From assembly GCA_036272055.1 (NCBI GenBank), contig DATAZL010000005.1, positions 14,410 through 78,409 of the forward strand: DNA of 64,000 nt, written 5' to 3'. The position numbers were made by a program, and so were the translations under genes. Under the pieces are notes generated by a model. It saw nothing but the letters and a program-made list of their open reading frames with translations, had not been told where the DNA came from and did not search any database. Numbering within the stretch: the first letter of the stretch is position 1; the number at the start of each line of letters is the position of its first letter. Below, in pieces: positions 52,482 to 61,375 of the stretch. This DNA comes from DASZVB01 sp036272055 (GTDB taxonomy: Bacteria > Myxococcota_A > Polyangia > Polyangiales > Polyangiaceae).

Positions 52482-53508
52482 CGGACGGAAGTCTCTCGCA
52501 CGCTGCAGTCAGGTACGTCTCCCGGGAGGTGGCTCGATTGATACGCCGATTCTGATCCCATCCTTTTCGAGCAAAGGCTTCCATGTGGACAGAGGCGGCA
52601 AGTCGGAGGTGCGCGCCTTGCTCGAGTTCGCGTCAGAGTGGCTGACTGATTCCATGCTCGTTAGCGCCTACGACATCCACCATGGCCACCTCGCCAAGCC
52701 CGATGAAATGGTAAAGGCGCCTGAACTCACCGTGGTCGACAGCGGCGGCTATGAAGTTCGCGTCGAGCACGACCAGTCGACGTCCGTCCACGCGCCGCAC
52801 GCTCCGAAGGAGTGGAATGTCGCACTGCTCGACGAAGTTCTTAGCTCGTGGCCGACGCGGTTCGCTGCGGCGTTCGTCACGTTCGATCACCCATCCGACC
52901 GGCGTTCGTTCGCTGAGCAGCTGGAGGCCGCGAAGGCCTTTGCGGCACGTTACCCGGGGCAGCTCCACACGCTCTTGCTGAAGCCGGAGACTGACAACCA
53001 GAAGACCCTCGGCAAAACGCTCCAACAGGCGTGCGCATCGGCCGAGGAATTCGCTGCGTTCGACTTCCTTGGCGTTACCGAGAAGGAGCTCGGGGCCACG
53101 ATGCTCGATCGCATGTACGAGATCGCGAAGCTCCGCCTCGCTCTCGACGATGCTGCCGTCGCTACTCCCATTCACGTATTCGGTGCGCTCGACCCGCTCA
53201 CCAGCTCCTTGTATTTCCTCGCCGGAGCAGAGGTCTTCGATGGACTAACCTGGCTTCGGTACGCGTACCGCGACGGCTTGTGCGTGTACCAGGCCAATCA
53301 CGGCGTCCTTTCCATAGGTTCCGACCAACGGGATGAGCGGGTTCGCGCTCAAACTCTGACGTCCAACGTCCACTACCTCAGCACCCTTCGACTCGAGATG
53401 AGGAGGTTCACCCTTGAACGCGATTTCTCGCAGTTCAAGCATCACGCGGATGCTCTCCGGAACGTGTTCGACTCGCTCCGAGCGACGAAGTTGAAAGGAC
53501 GGATCTGA
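52468..53508 (+). CDS. TGT-like protein of type IV CBASS
   Basis: A 346-residue homologue of tRNA-guanine transglycosylase, starting 14 bases before the QueC stop. TIM-barrel landmarks are VVDSGGYEV (the active-site Asp of DSGG), AAAFVTFDHPSDRR, DFLGVTEKELGATMLDRMYE and VFGALDPLTSSLYFLAGAEV followed by FDGLTWLRYAYRDG. The CxCxxC-His zinc site of housekeeping TGT is not visible at the C-terminus. In type IV CBASS this protein (Cap10) is thought to act with the QueC-like protein in a modification of a protein or nucleic acid. The exact target is not shown by the sequence. Confidence 0.88.
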   Translation: MSSIDGRKSLARCSQVRLPGGGSIDTPILIPSFSSKGFHVDRGGKSEVRALLEFASEWLTDSMLVSAYDIHHGHLAKPDEMVKAPELTVVDSGGYEVRVEHDQSTSVHAPHAPKEWNVALLDEVLSSWPTRFAAAFVTFDHPSDRRSFAEQLEAAKAFAARYPGQLHTLLLKPETDNQKTLGKTLQQACASAEEFAAFDFLGVTEKELGATMLDRMYEIAKLRLALDDAAVATPIHVFGALDPLTSSLYFLAGAEVFDGLTWLRYAYRDGLCVYQANHGVLSIGSDQRDERVRAQTLTSNVHYLSTLRLEMRRFTLERDFSQFKHHADALRNVFDSLRATKLKGRI

Positions 53509-54443
53509 TGGCCGGATCAGGAGGAGGCGGGGGATTTCTAGGGGACACATCGCCGCAGACAATTGCTGAGTCGATCCGCGATCTCGAAGCAAAAGCCAAG
53601 AACGAACAGTTCGAGACGGACGTCGCCGGATTTCTCGGAGATGTCTTGGCGAGCGCCAATGATCGGAACACGGATGCTGTGGCAGACCACCTCGTCGAAA
53701 TTCGCGACGCGCTGGGCAAGGAGATTGATGGCTCTATCGATCTCCTCTTCGGCGGTTCTGTCTCGAAGAAGACGTATGTCGAGGGCGTGAGCGACGTTGA
53801 CGCGCTGGTCCTGCTGAACAACAGTGAGCTTGCAGATAAAACGCCAAAGGAAGTTTGCGATTACTTCCTGCAGCGCCTACGGGAACGGTTCCCGCGAACC
53901 GAGGTTGCGCCCGACGGTTTCGCTCTGGACGTATGCTTTAACGACGTGATCGTCCAGGTCGTGCCCGTGATCCGGCGCGGAGAGGAATACCTGCTTCCGA
54001 ACAGGGAGCACACCGCGTGGACACGCGTCCGTCCAAAGGCATTCACCGACGCCTTGACGGCGGTGAACAAGGCCTGTGCGAACAAGGTAGTGCCGACAAT
54101 CAAACTGGCAAAGACGCTCATGGCGTCCCTGCCGGATGCGAAGCGCATATCGGGGTACCACACGGAACTCCTCGCAACGCAGATCTTCTCCGCCTACAGC
54201 GGGCCGCTCACGCCCAAAGCGATGATTCAGCATTTCTTTTCGAATGTGCCACGGCTCGTGCGTGAGCCCTTGCACGACCCGACCGGACAGTCACGCTTCG
54301 TCGACGAGCATCTTGGTCCGTCCCATAGTGTCGAACGTCTGGTAGTTGCCGACAGTCTTGATCGGATCGGTCGTCGTTTGCGGAATGCCGATGGGGCGCA
54401 ATCGGTCGAACAGTGGCGCGAGCTCTTTGAGGGCGGCACATGA
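53508..54443 (+). CDS. CD-NTase (CBASS oligonucleotide cyclase)
   Basis: A 311-residue nucleotidyltransferase whose ATG shares one base with the TGT stop (TGATG). The core signature is LLFGGSVSKKTYVEGVSDVD at about 79-98: Gly-Ser at 83-84 and Asp96/Asp98 binding metal. The third acid should lie in DVCFNDVIVQVVPV (about 141-154), where Asp141 or Asp146 are candidates while the usual position before VVP is Gln. A helical C-terminal OAS-like part (VNKACANKVVPTIKLAKTLM) follows. On phage infection CD-NTases make cyclic di- or trinucleotides that switch on the effector. The product cannot be read from sequence. Confidence 0.92.
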   Translation: MAGSGGGGGFLGDTSPQTIAESIRDLEAKAKNEQFETDVAGFLGDVLASANDRNTDAVADHLVEIRDALGKEIDGSIDLLFGGSVSKKTYVEGVSDVDALVLLNNSELADKTPKEVCDYFLQRLRERFPRTEVAPDGFALDVCFNDVIVQVVPVIRRGEEYLLPNREHTAWTRVRPKAFTDALTAVNKACANKVVPTIKLAKTLMASLPDAKRISGYHTELLATQIFSAYSGPLTPKAMIQHFFSNVPRLVREPLHDPTGQSRFVDEHLGPSHSVERLVVADSLDRIGRRLRNADGAQSVEQWRELFEGGT

Positions 54444-55192
54444 CCGCGGTCAAAGGTCGCCCCGAGGCCTGCGATGTGCTCACCTCGTACCTACTCGCGA
54501 AGATGGCCGTCGTTGAGGCGGGTTTCGAAGGGGAGATCACATGGCAGGAAAGACGCTCCTTTGATGATATAGATGAGCGATCGTTCCTGCGCGAAGCCGC
54601 GTGGGTTGTTCTCTCCAGTGGCATGCGTGAGTCGGTGATCCGTGGGCTGTTTCCAGCTGTTGAGGCGGCATTTGGAAACTGGCGGAGTGGTTCCTGGATC
54701 GTCGAGCACGCCGCTGATTGCAAGCTACAGGCGATGAAGACGTTCCGCCACGTGCGCAAAGTCGACGCGCTTGTGGATATTGCCGTGAACGTCGCAAAGC
54801 GTGGCGTAGAGCCCTTGCTCGCAGAGCTGAGGATCGTGGGGCCTGATGCGTTGCGCGCCCTCCCATATATGGGCCCGGCGACATCGCGGCACTTGGCTAA
54901 GAATCTCGGCATTGATATCGCGAAACCCGATCGGCACCTCTTGCGCGTCGCAGACGCGACCGGCTACGCGTCGCCTGACTCGCTCTGCGAACACATCGGG
55001 ACTATGGTCGGCGATACAGTGGCCGTGGTCGATCTCGTGATTTGGCGCTTCGCTACGATCAATGCCGACTACCTGGATTTCTTCCGTCGCCGACGATGCC
55101 CCGGACCACAGGGCGGGCACAACCGGGCAATGCCCGAAAGATCGCCCGGGGTCGGGTACGTATTGCATGGCCCGCGCTGCACAGCTGGATGA
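54440..55192 (+). CDS. OGG-like DNA glycosylase-fold protein of type IV CBASS
   Basis: A 250-residue protein overlapping the CD-NTase stop by four bases. It has the HhH-GPD fold: the helix-hairpin-helix with GPD-type loop is ALPYMGPATSRHLAKNLGID then IAKPDRHLLRVADATGY, where the Asp of KPD corresponds to the catalytic Asp. A helical N-terminal part (REAAWVVLSSGMRESVIRGL) matches 8-oxoguanine-glycosylase-like proteins. In type IV CBASS this member is Cap11. It probably acts with the QueC/TGT-like proteins on a modified base or nucleotide; that is inference. The last 30 residues are polar and may be strain-specific. Confidence 0.85.
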   Translation: MTAVKGRPEACDVLTSYLLAKMAVVEAGFEGEITWQERRSFDDIDERSFLREAAWVVLSSGMRESVIRGLFPAVEAAFGNWRSGSWIVEHAADCKLQAMKTFRHVRKVDALVDIAVNVAKRGVEPLLAELRIVGPDALRALPYMGPATSRHLAKNLGIDIAKPDRHLLRVADATGYASPDSLCEHIGTMVGDTVAVVDLVIWRFATINADYLDFFRRRRCPGPQGGHNRAMPERSPGVGYVLHGPRCTAG

Positions 55193-55204
55193 GGACGACA
55201 AACG

Positions 55205-55771
55205 ATGGCGACGAAGAGCGTCGAGCTCGCGAGGGAGTGCAAACGGCAATTTGAGAACTGTCTGTACACCTCGAGCACCCTCCTGATCTGGCTGCGTTGG
55301 CTTCGCGGCTTGAAGGTGTTTTTTACAATCGCTCCGATCGTCTGCGGCTCTCTAGGAAGCTGGAGGATCCTGACGGCTTCGTCCAGCGGCACCATGACAG
55401 CCCTCGGGGCGATCGGGTCCTTTCTCGGCGGCTTGCTCTCCACAATCTACTCCGCGCTGAAGCTCGACACGCACATTGCGGAGGCGAGGACGGCGGCTGG
55501 AGAACTCACGTCTCTGCGAGACAGCTTTCGTCAGGCGGCCCTTGTTTCGTCCAAGAAATCTTTTGAGGAGTTCGAGGCCGAAGTTACGAAACTCCGCGCC
55601 AGGTTGGACAAGGTTCGTGCGCTTGGGCTGACTCCACCAGATCTGTGTTTCAAAATGGCACAGAAGAAGGTGCGCTCTGGCGACTATACATTCGATCTCG
55701 ACCAGGAAGTCGGGGACGGTGCCCTCTTACCGGAAGCGAGCAAGAGCGAGCCCAGAAGTCTACTCGAGTAG
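55205..55771 (+). CDS. Two-TM SLATT-like effector
   Basis: A 188-residue protein starting 12 bases after the OGG stop with GAGG upstream. Two membrane helices lie at about 36-56 (LKVFFTIAPIVCGSLGSWRI) and 65-85 (TALGAIGSFLGGLLSTIYSA). They are preceded by a charged helix and followed by a long coiled cytoplasmic part (HIAEARTAAGELTSLRDSFR, EEFEAEVTKLRARLDKVRAL). This is the SLATT/S-2TM plan found as the membrane effector of nucleotide-signalled defence systems. When bound by the cyclic nucleotide, such effectors are expected to perforate the inner membrane and stop growth. SLATT membership is by layout, not search. Confidence 0.82.
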   Translation: MATKSVELARECKRQFENCLYTSSTLLIWLRWLRGLKVFFTIAPIVCGSLGSWRILTASSSGTMTALGAIGSFLGGLLSTIYSALKLDTHIAEARTAAGELTSLRDSFRQAALVSSKKSFEEFEAEVTKLRARLDKVRALGLTPPDLCFKMAQKKVRSGDYTFDLDQEVGDGALLPEASKSEPRSLLE

Positions 55772-56481
55772 CAATCGATGCACGAACATAACCCAGGGTT
55801 TCCTTTCGCGTTGCGCGGTCGCGGGGTCCCGAGCACTTGAGCAGGCGCTGCCATTTGTCGCACCACTGGTACGACTTTCGCTCGGTTCGTCGACCAGCGT
55901 CCGCGGCCCACGGGTCTGAACATCGCGCGTCCCGGTTGCATCAAGCAGGCAATGCTGCAATTTGCAGCGTCGCGGGGACGACTAGCTCGCCCGAGGACAC
56001 GTGAAACCCCCGACTCGAAGGCTACGTCAACCGTTGTAAATCTGATTTCGGTCGAACGCGCTGACTGGCAGAACAGGCGCGGGCGGCAGGCGCTTCAGGA
56101 GCGCCGCCAGTTCTCGCCGGAACTCTATGGCAGCGTCCTCGCCCGACGTCGCCCGCTCGTCTACGGGAACGGCCCCCGTGTGGCTCACGGATGAACTCAC
56201 TGCGCCCGGAACCCGCCGTTCCGCGGCCGCGACGCCTCCGTCTTGTCCCACGCCGCGATTCCCGTCAGAGCCACCCGCCAGCCGGCACGGCATCGCAGAG
56301 CGACGGCAATTGTCGCCAGTCCGAAAAACGCAACGAGGTGACACCCGTCGACAGCGCATCGCCACCCATCGCTCGCCCGTAGCGTCCTCCACAAGTGAAC
56401 GACAAGGCCCCTGTGATGCGTGCGGCCGCGCGATCATCGGGAGCACCCACGGCGCACGTGCTCTTGTGATATCCTTGTACA
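55772..56481. other. Gene-less gap downstream of the CBASS operon
   Basis: About 710 bases. Frames on both strands are GC-biased but show no family motif or ribosome site; a minus frame at 56027-56482 (DAAIEFRRELAALLKRLPPA near its end) is the only one with protein-like composition and may be a remnant. The last about 40 bases (atatccttgtacaatgcc) carry a TTGTAC/TACAAT-like promoter-looking stretch for the HNH gene at 56482. Confidence 0.4.
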
Positions 56482-57537
56482 ATGCCCATTGTGTCGTCTG
56501 ACGACTCGCTGTTTGGCCCGAATGGGCGGGCGATCCACCTCAGCCCGGCTCGTCTGATTGCTGATGTTATTGAGGGCGGAGGCTGCTTCATTTGCGCTCG
56601 GGCAAGATCTGATGCGGTGCCGTTCAATGACGAGCACATCGTACCGCAATGGCTACTACGCGCATACGGTCTGCACGACAGGAAGATCCGCCTTCCAAAC
56701 TCGGAGCTCGTTGCGTATCGCAGCTATACGGTGCCGTGTTGCCAGGAATGTAATAGTGCGTTGGGCAAAGTGGTCGAGGACCCCGTTCGCGAGCTGCTTT
56801 TAGGCGGCCCCCTCGAGGGTAAGCGGCTCGAGCTCGGAGACATTCAGAGACTGTTTTGTTGGTTGGCGTTGCTTTTTCTGAAGACACACTTGAAAGATAT
56901 GGCCATCAGGTGGAATCGGGACAGGCGCAAGGGCCTGTCGCCGATTGGCGCCGGGTATGATTGGGGTGCTTTGCATCACATTCAGTGCTTAGCCAGGTGT
57001 CCCGTCGCAGGGGTTACGTTGCGAGACAACGCGATAGGAACGCTCATCATGCACCCGGCTGCGACTGGGGAACTGCACGACAACTTTGACTACGGCGATC
57101 ACATGATAGGCAGGGCGGCCATGGTTCGTGTCGGTGATTGGATTATTTTTTCCGTATTCAACGATTGCGGAATGACGGAGCAGGTCACAGAGCCACTCTT
57201 TCGCCGCCTAGGGCGGCTGTCAGCGCCGCAAGCCCGGGAAGTCATGGCTTACTTGTGTTATACGAACCTACGCCTCAAAGAAAGGCCCGACTTTCATACG
57301 TATATGAATCGAAATACTGGCGAAATGTTTGTTCATGCACGAGTTCCGGAGCATTCCGGGTTGCTACCGGACGATCAGAGAGTATTTGGGGGAATAGTTT
57401 ATTTCATGAATCAAGAGTTTCTTCTTGGGGTGGATGAGTCTGCGGTAAAGGAAGGGCGATACACTTGGTTGTTTGATGCGAATGGCAAGTTTATTGAGGA
57501 AGGCTTGACCAGGGTAGAGAGCCTGGATGAGTCATGA
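56482..57537 (+). CDS. HNH-type accessory protein
   Basis: A 351-residue protein with clearly lower GC and weaker third-position bias than the neighbours, a sign of transfer. A Cys/His HNH-like centre lies at about 33-95: GGGCFICARARSDAVPFNDE followed by HIVPQWLLR, then VPCCQECNSALGKVVEDPVR. The CxxC, EHIVP and CCQECN set is that of HNH_5-like nuclease proteins found in defence islands. The remaining about 250 residues have no known domain. The next two elements are transposons, so the gene sits at the CBASS side of a mobile hotspot. Confidence 0.8.
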   Translation: MPIVSSDDSLFGPNGRAIHLSPARLIADVIEGGGCFICARARSDAVPFNDEHIVPQWLLRAYGLHDRKIRLPNSELVAYRSYTVPCCQECNSALGKVVEDPVRELLLGGPLEGKRLELGDIQRLFCWLALLFLKTHLKDMAIRWNRDRRKGLSPIGAGYDWGALHHIQCLARCPVAGVTLRDNAIGTLIMHPAATGELHDNFDYGDHMIGRAAMVRVGDWIIFSVFNDCGMTEQVTEPLFRRLGRLSAPQAREVMAYLCYTNLRLKERPDFHTYMNRNTGEMFVHARVPEHSGLLPDDQRVFGGIVYFMNQEFLLGVDESAVKEGRYTWLFDANGKFIEEGLTRVESLDES

Positions 57538-57973
57538 GCCATGGGAGCTATGGGGCAAGCACGACGTTCGGCGACAGTCGTTCGCAGGAGCGACTGCCAT
57601 GGAGCGTTCTTGAGCTTTGTCCAGTATCATTCGTCGTACCACCGGTGTGACTTTTGGCAGCTTCGACGGCTCGCGTCTGTCTGCAAGTAGAGGCGGCACC
57701 GCTGGCACTATTGCGAAGGCCGTGTTCGGCCCAGCTTCGTTTCTACTTCGGAACCAGCAGCGGAGCGCGCTCGCGTTCGGCCATTGCGTATTCCGGCGCG
57801 ACTTGAACGCCGATTCCGGAACGACGTGAACACCCATTCCGAAGGCACCTGAACGGTCATTCCGACGCACTTGAACGCGTCGGAACCCGGCGATCGGAGC
57901 GACGAAACGGGGGGATCGGGGCGACGGCCACGAAGCTGTCGAGCGCGCCGCGCAGCGGTGCGACGGCGGCGGA

Positions 57974-59549
57974 ATGTCGGAACGCCTGACCATGCGCAAG
58001 ATTCGAGAAGTTCTTCGATTGGCCGATGAATGCGGCCGCCGTAGCCAGCGAGAGATCGCGAGCTCGTTGTCCGTGGCGATCGGCACGGTTTGCGGGCACC
58101 TGAAGCGGGCGCGGGCGGCGGGTCTGACGTGGGCGAGCGTCCAGGACCTGACGGACAGCGAGGTCAAGGCGTCGCTGTACCGGGACGGCGGGCGGAACAA
58201 GGCGGCGCGGCGCGCGCCCATCGACTACGCGCATGTGCACCACGAACTGCACAAGAGCACGGCGACGATGCAGCTCTTGTGGGCCGAGTACCAGGAGACG
58301 GTGGCGGCGCGAGGAGATGGCCTGAAGCCGTATCAGTACAGTCAATTCTGCGAGCTGTACGGGACGTGGCGAGGGCGACTGAAGCCGTCGATGCGCCGAG
58401 TGCACCGTGCGGGAGAGAAGGCGTTCCTGGATTACTCCGGGAAGAAGCCGAAGCTATGCGATCGCGAGACGGGCGAGGTCCGAGAGGTCGAGCTCTTCGT
58501 GATGGTGCTCGGCGCGAGCAACTACACGTACGCGGAAGCGACGAACACGCAGAAGCTGCGAGACTTCGTGGGCGCGACCATCCACGGCTTCGAACATTTC
58601 GGCGGCGTCCCGGAGATCATCGTGCCCGATCAGCTTCGGAGCGCGGTGAAGGGGCCGGACCGGTACGAGCCGGACATCAACGCGACGTACCTCGAGATGG
58701 CGCAGCACTACGGCGTCGCCGTGATGCCTGCGCGACCGCGGCGTCCCAAAGACAAGGCGAAGGTCGAGGACGCGGTGCTCATCGTGCAGCGATTGATCCT
58801 CGCGCGGCTACGTCGGCGCAAATTCTTCGAGCTCGCCGAGCTGAACCAAGCGATCTGGGAGCTGCTCGCGGACTTGAACGAGAAGCCCTTTCAGAAGCTG
58901 GATGGATGCAGGAATTCAGCATTGGAGAAGCTGGATCGGCCCGCAATGCGTGCGCTGCCGCCCGTGCGCTACGAGTTTGCGGATCGCAAAGATGTCGGCG
59001 TGAACATCGACTACCACGTCGACTACGAAGGCCGTTACTACAGCGTGGATCATCGGCTCATCCACCAACGAGTGGAGGTACGAGCGACAGCGACCATCGT
59101 CGAGATCTTTCACGACACCGAACGCGTCGCGTAGCTACGGCCCGCGCGGAACGGCCGTCACCGACCCAGCGCACCGACCGGAAAACCATCGAGACCAGGT
59201 GTGGCCGCCGGAGCGGCTGATTGCCTGGGGCGCGAAGTTTGGCCCCTCCGTCGCGCGAGTCATCGAGATGACGATCGAGCGCTACGTGAACCCCGAGCAG
59301 TCGTACCGCGCGTGCCTTGGCTTCTTGAGAACGGCGGAGCGCTACGGCGGCAGTCGCATGAACGCCGCGTGCGAACGCGCGCTCAGCGTCCGCGTCCCGG
59401 GCGGCCCGAGACGCAAGTACATCGAAGCAATCTTGAAGAAGGGGTTGGATCAACAACCGCAGAGTGCCCCCCCAACCCGGGGCTCGACGCTCGAGCACGA
59501 GAACGTGCGAGGCGCCGAGTACTACGACAGAAAGGACACGATACATTGA
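57974..59549 (+). pseudogene. istA: IS21 transposase IstA, frameshifted
   Basis: About 525 codons. The first frame (ATG 57974, 386 residues) has an N-terminal helix-turn-helix (TMRKIREVLRLADECGRRSQ, REIASSLSVAIGTVCGHLKR) and the DDE integrase core: EKAFLDYSGKKPKLCD (first Asp), EIIVPDQLRSAVKG (second) and RPRRPKDKAKVEDAVL (Glu). It stops at 59134 after EIFHDTERVA. The missing C-terminus continues from about 59135 in another frame (HRPENHRDQVWPPERLIAWG, SYRACLGFLRTAERYGGSRM) and ends at 59549, overlapping istB. A one-base change near 59131 therefore breaks the gene, unless translation shifts frame. Confidence 0.85.
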
Positions 59550-60301
59550 CCACCATCGAAGAAACCATCACGAAGCTTGTCGAGATGAAGCTCGTCAGCA
59601 TGGCCCAGGCAGTGCGCGAGCTAATGGACACCCCACCGGGACACCAGCTGTCATTCGACGAGAAGCTCGGACTCGTCGTCGATCGAGAATGGACCGAGCG
59701 CGACAATCAACTCCTGTCGCGCCGACTCAAGGACGCGAAGCTCGCGACACGAGCCTCGCTCGACAACGTCCTCTGCGACCCCGAACGCGGCATCGACAAA
59801 GCGACGATGCGCGGTCTGTCGAGTTGTCATTGGCTCACGTCGAAGCACAACATCGTGATCGTCGGGAAGACCGGTGTCGGCAAGAGCTACGTCGCATCGG
59901 CGCTCGCTGACGCGGCGTGCCGCCACGGACACCGAGCGGTCTTCTTCCGCGTCCCGCGGCTCCTGGAAGAACTGGCGCTTGCACGAGCGTCGGGCGTGTA
60001 CGCGTCGCTGCTCGGCAAGCTCTCTCGCTTCGATGTGCTCGTGCTTGACGACTTCCTGCTCAATCCCATGACGGATGTCGAGCGGCGCGATTTGCTCGAG
60101 GTCATCGAAGATCGATACGACAAATCATCGACGGTGATCGCCACCCAGATGCCGACGAAAACTTGGCACGAGGGTCTGGGCGATCCGACTATCGCCGACG
60201 CCATCTGCGACCGGCTCGTCCACAACGCCCACGTCCTCAAACTCGGCGGACCGTCCATCCGCAAGAAGAAAGCACTGGAGCCTCAACCCCAACCGGCCTG
60301 A
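59546..60301 (+). CDS. istB: IS21 helper ATPase IstB
   Basis: A 251-residue AAA+ protein; TTG 59546 overlaps the istA stop (TTGA), which is the normal coupling in IS21. Family features are KLVEMKLVSMAQAVRELMDT, LSFDEKLGLVVDREWTERDN, NRRLKRRLK-like SRRLKDAKLATRASLD, Walker A VGKTGVGKSYVA, Walker B VLVLDDFLLNPM and a late DRLVHNAHVLKLGGPSIRKK. IstB binds target DNA and activates IstA. It appears intact. Confidence 0.93.
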   Translation: MTTIEETITKLVEMKLVSMAQAVRELMDTPPGHQLSFDEKLGLVVDREWTERDNQLLSRRLKDAKLATRASLDNVLCDPERGIDKATMRGLSSCHWLTSKHNIVIVGKTGVGKSYVASALADAACRHGHRAVFFRVPRLLEELALARASGVYASLLGKLSRFDVLVLDDFLLNPMTDVERRDLLEVIEDRYDKSSTVIATQMPTKTWHEGLGDPTIADAICDRLVHNAHVLKLGGPSIRKKKALEPQPQPA

Positions 60302-60577
60302 CCCCCATCACTCGTCGCTTCGCTCCGATCGCGTTCAAGTGCTCCGGAACGTCCGCTCAAGTCCCGCCGGAACGAGCGCTCAAGTTGAACGGAATCCGCA
60401 CCGTTGCGCATCCTGGAGCTTCGTAACCCCTCCACGGACGACGTGTAGATCGGCGGGCGCACGAGGTGGCACGCGTGCGGGCGGAGGATCGCCCTGTAGG
60501 CCGTCACACTTCGTCGTGAACGCCCGGGGTGGCGCGCTCGGTCTGGGCAGTCGCTGGTTCGTGTGAAACGGGGGCGG

Positions 60578-60605
60578 AGATCGGGAAGGTTCGCCGATCT
60601 TTTTT
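60578..60605 (+). terminator. Rho-independent terminator
   Basis: Stem agatcgg (60578-60584) with ccgatct (60594-60600), 9-base loop, followed by a T-run (60600-60605). It would stop transcription entering the transposon from the IS21 side. Confidence 0.65.
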
Positions 60606-60659
60606 CCTGGGAGGCTGATCTGCGGGACGCTGATCGCCGGAGAAGGTTGGTCCGCTGCG

Positions 60660-61325
60660 TTGGCGCGCACGGACCCGGCCGGCGAAATCGGAGTGGTCGT
60701 CCGTTACGAGACGTCCGTCACCAGCGAGCAGTACGTTACCGAGCAGGCATGGCGGACCGCAACTTTAGAGCGGTGCCCGATGCATCCGGAAGGCGGCTGC
60801 GGCGTGGTGGGCCACGGGAGCTACCCACGGGTACGGCCCGCCGGGATCCGCGTTGCCCGAATGCTCTGCCCGAAGGCCCGGGTAACGATCAGCCTTTTGC
60901 CTGATTTTCTTGCCTCTGGGCTGTCGGGCACGCTCGCGGAGGTGGAAGGAGTCGTGGATGCGGCGGAGGGCGCGCCGAGCCGCGAAGCGGCGGTCGAGGA
61001 GGTGCGGCCCGCGACGGTGGCGAACGCGGTGACGTTGCCGAGCGGGCTCAGGTGGCTGCGACGGCGGCTCGCGGCGGTGCACGCGGCGCTTTTGGCGGCG
61101 GTGACGCTGGTGCCGGCGCTTTCCGAATGCCCGGCGACGCTCGTGGCCGTGCGCAAGCGGCTCGGGGTTTCCGAGGCTCTCATCGCGCTCCGGTCGGCTG
61201 CGGCAACCCACCTGGTCGCAATACCGGCACCTGTCGGGATCCGAGCCCGTGCGCGAACGCGGCGAGCTTTGCGGGAACAGACCCCACACGAAACGGGGCC
61301 GGACCCTCCGCGGCGGGGCCGGTAG
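60660..61325 (+). CDS. Transposon-linked zinc-ribbon protein (DUF6431-like)
   Basis: A 221-residue frame from TTG 60660; the true start may be further in. The conserved part is TLERCPMHPEGGCGVVGHGS, YPRVRPAGIRVARMLCPKAR and VTISLLPDFLASGLSGTLAE. It is a Cys/His cluster (CPMHPEGGC, then C of LCPK) that may bind zinc like the N-terminal domain of many transposases. The C-terminal half is helical and basic. It lies 50 bases before the transposase, so it is likely a transposition accessory factor. I associate the pattern with DUF6431 from memory. Confidence 0.7.
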   Translation: MARTDPAGEIGVVVRYETSVTSEQYVTEQAWRTATLERCPMHPEGGCGVVGHGSYPRVRPAGIRVARMLCPKARVTISLLPDFLASGLSGTLAEVEGVVDAAEGAPSREAAVEEVRPATVANAVTLPSGLRWLRRRLAAVHAALLAAVTLVPALSECPATLVAVRKRLGVSEALIALRSAAATHLVAIPAPVGIRARARTRRALREQTPHETGPDPPRRGR

Positions 61326-61375
61326 CGGGTCGGTGTGCCCGGGACGGACCCGGGACGAAACCGAAAGAGGCTCTG

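Larger units (their letters stand above)
57790..60395 (+). mobile_element. IS21-family insertion sequence
   Basis: Bounded on the left by four direct repeats of the motif attccg-n-acttgaacg at exactly 23-base spacing (57790, 57813, 57836, 57859). On the right are inverted counterparts (cggaac/cggaat at 60345, 60368 and 60390). Multiple terminal repeats of this kind are IS21 transposase sites. It carries istA (frameshifted) and istB, overlapping by four bases. Target duplication was not resolved. Confidence 0.88.

Noticed and set aside
56027..56482. Minus-strand 151-codon frame after the CBASS operon
   Set aside because: No ribosome site, motif or consistent codon use; only its last 35 residues look protein-like.
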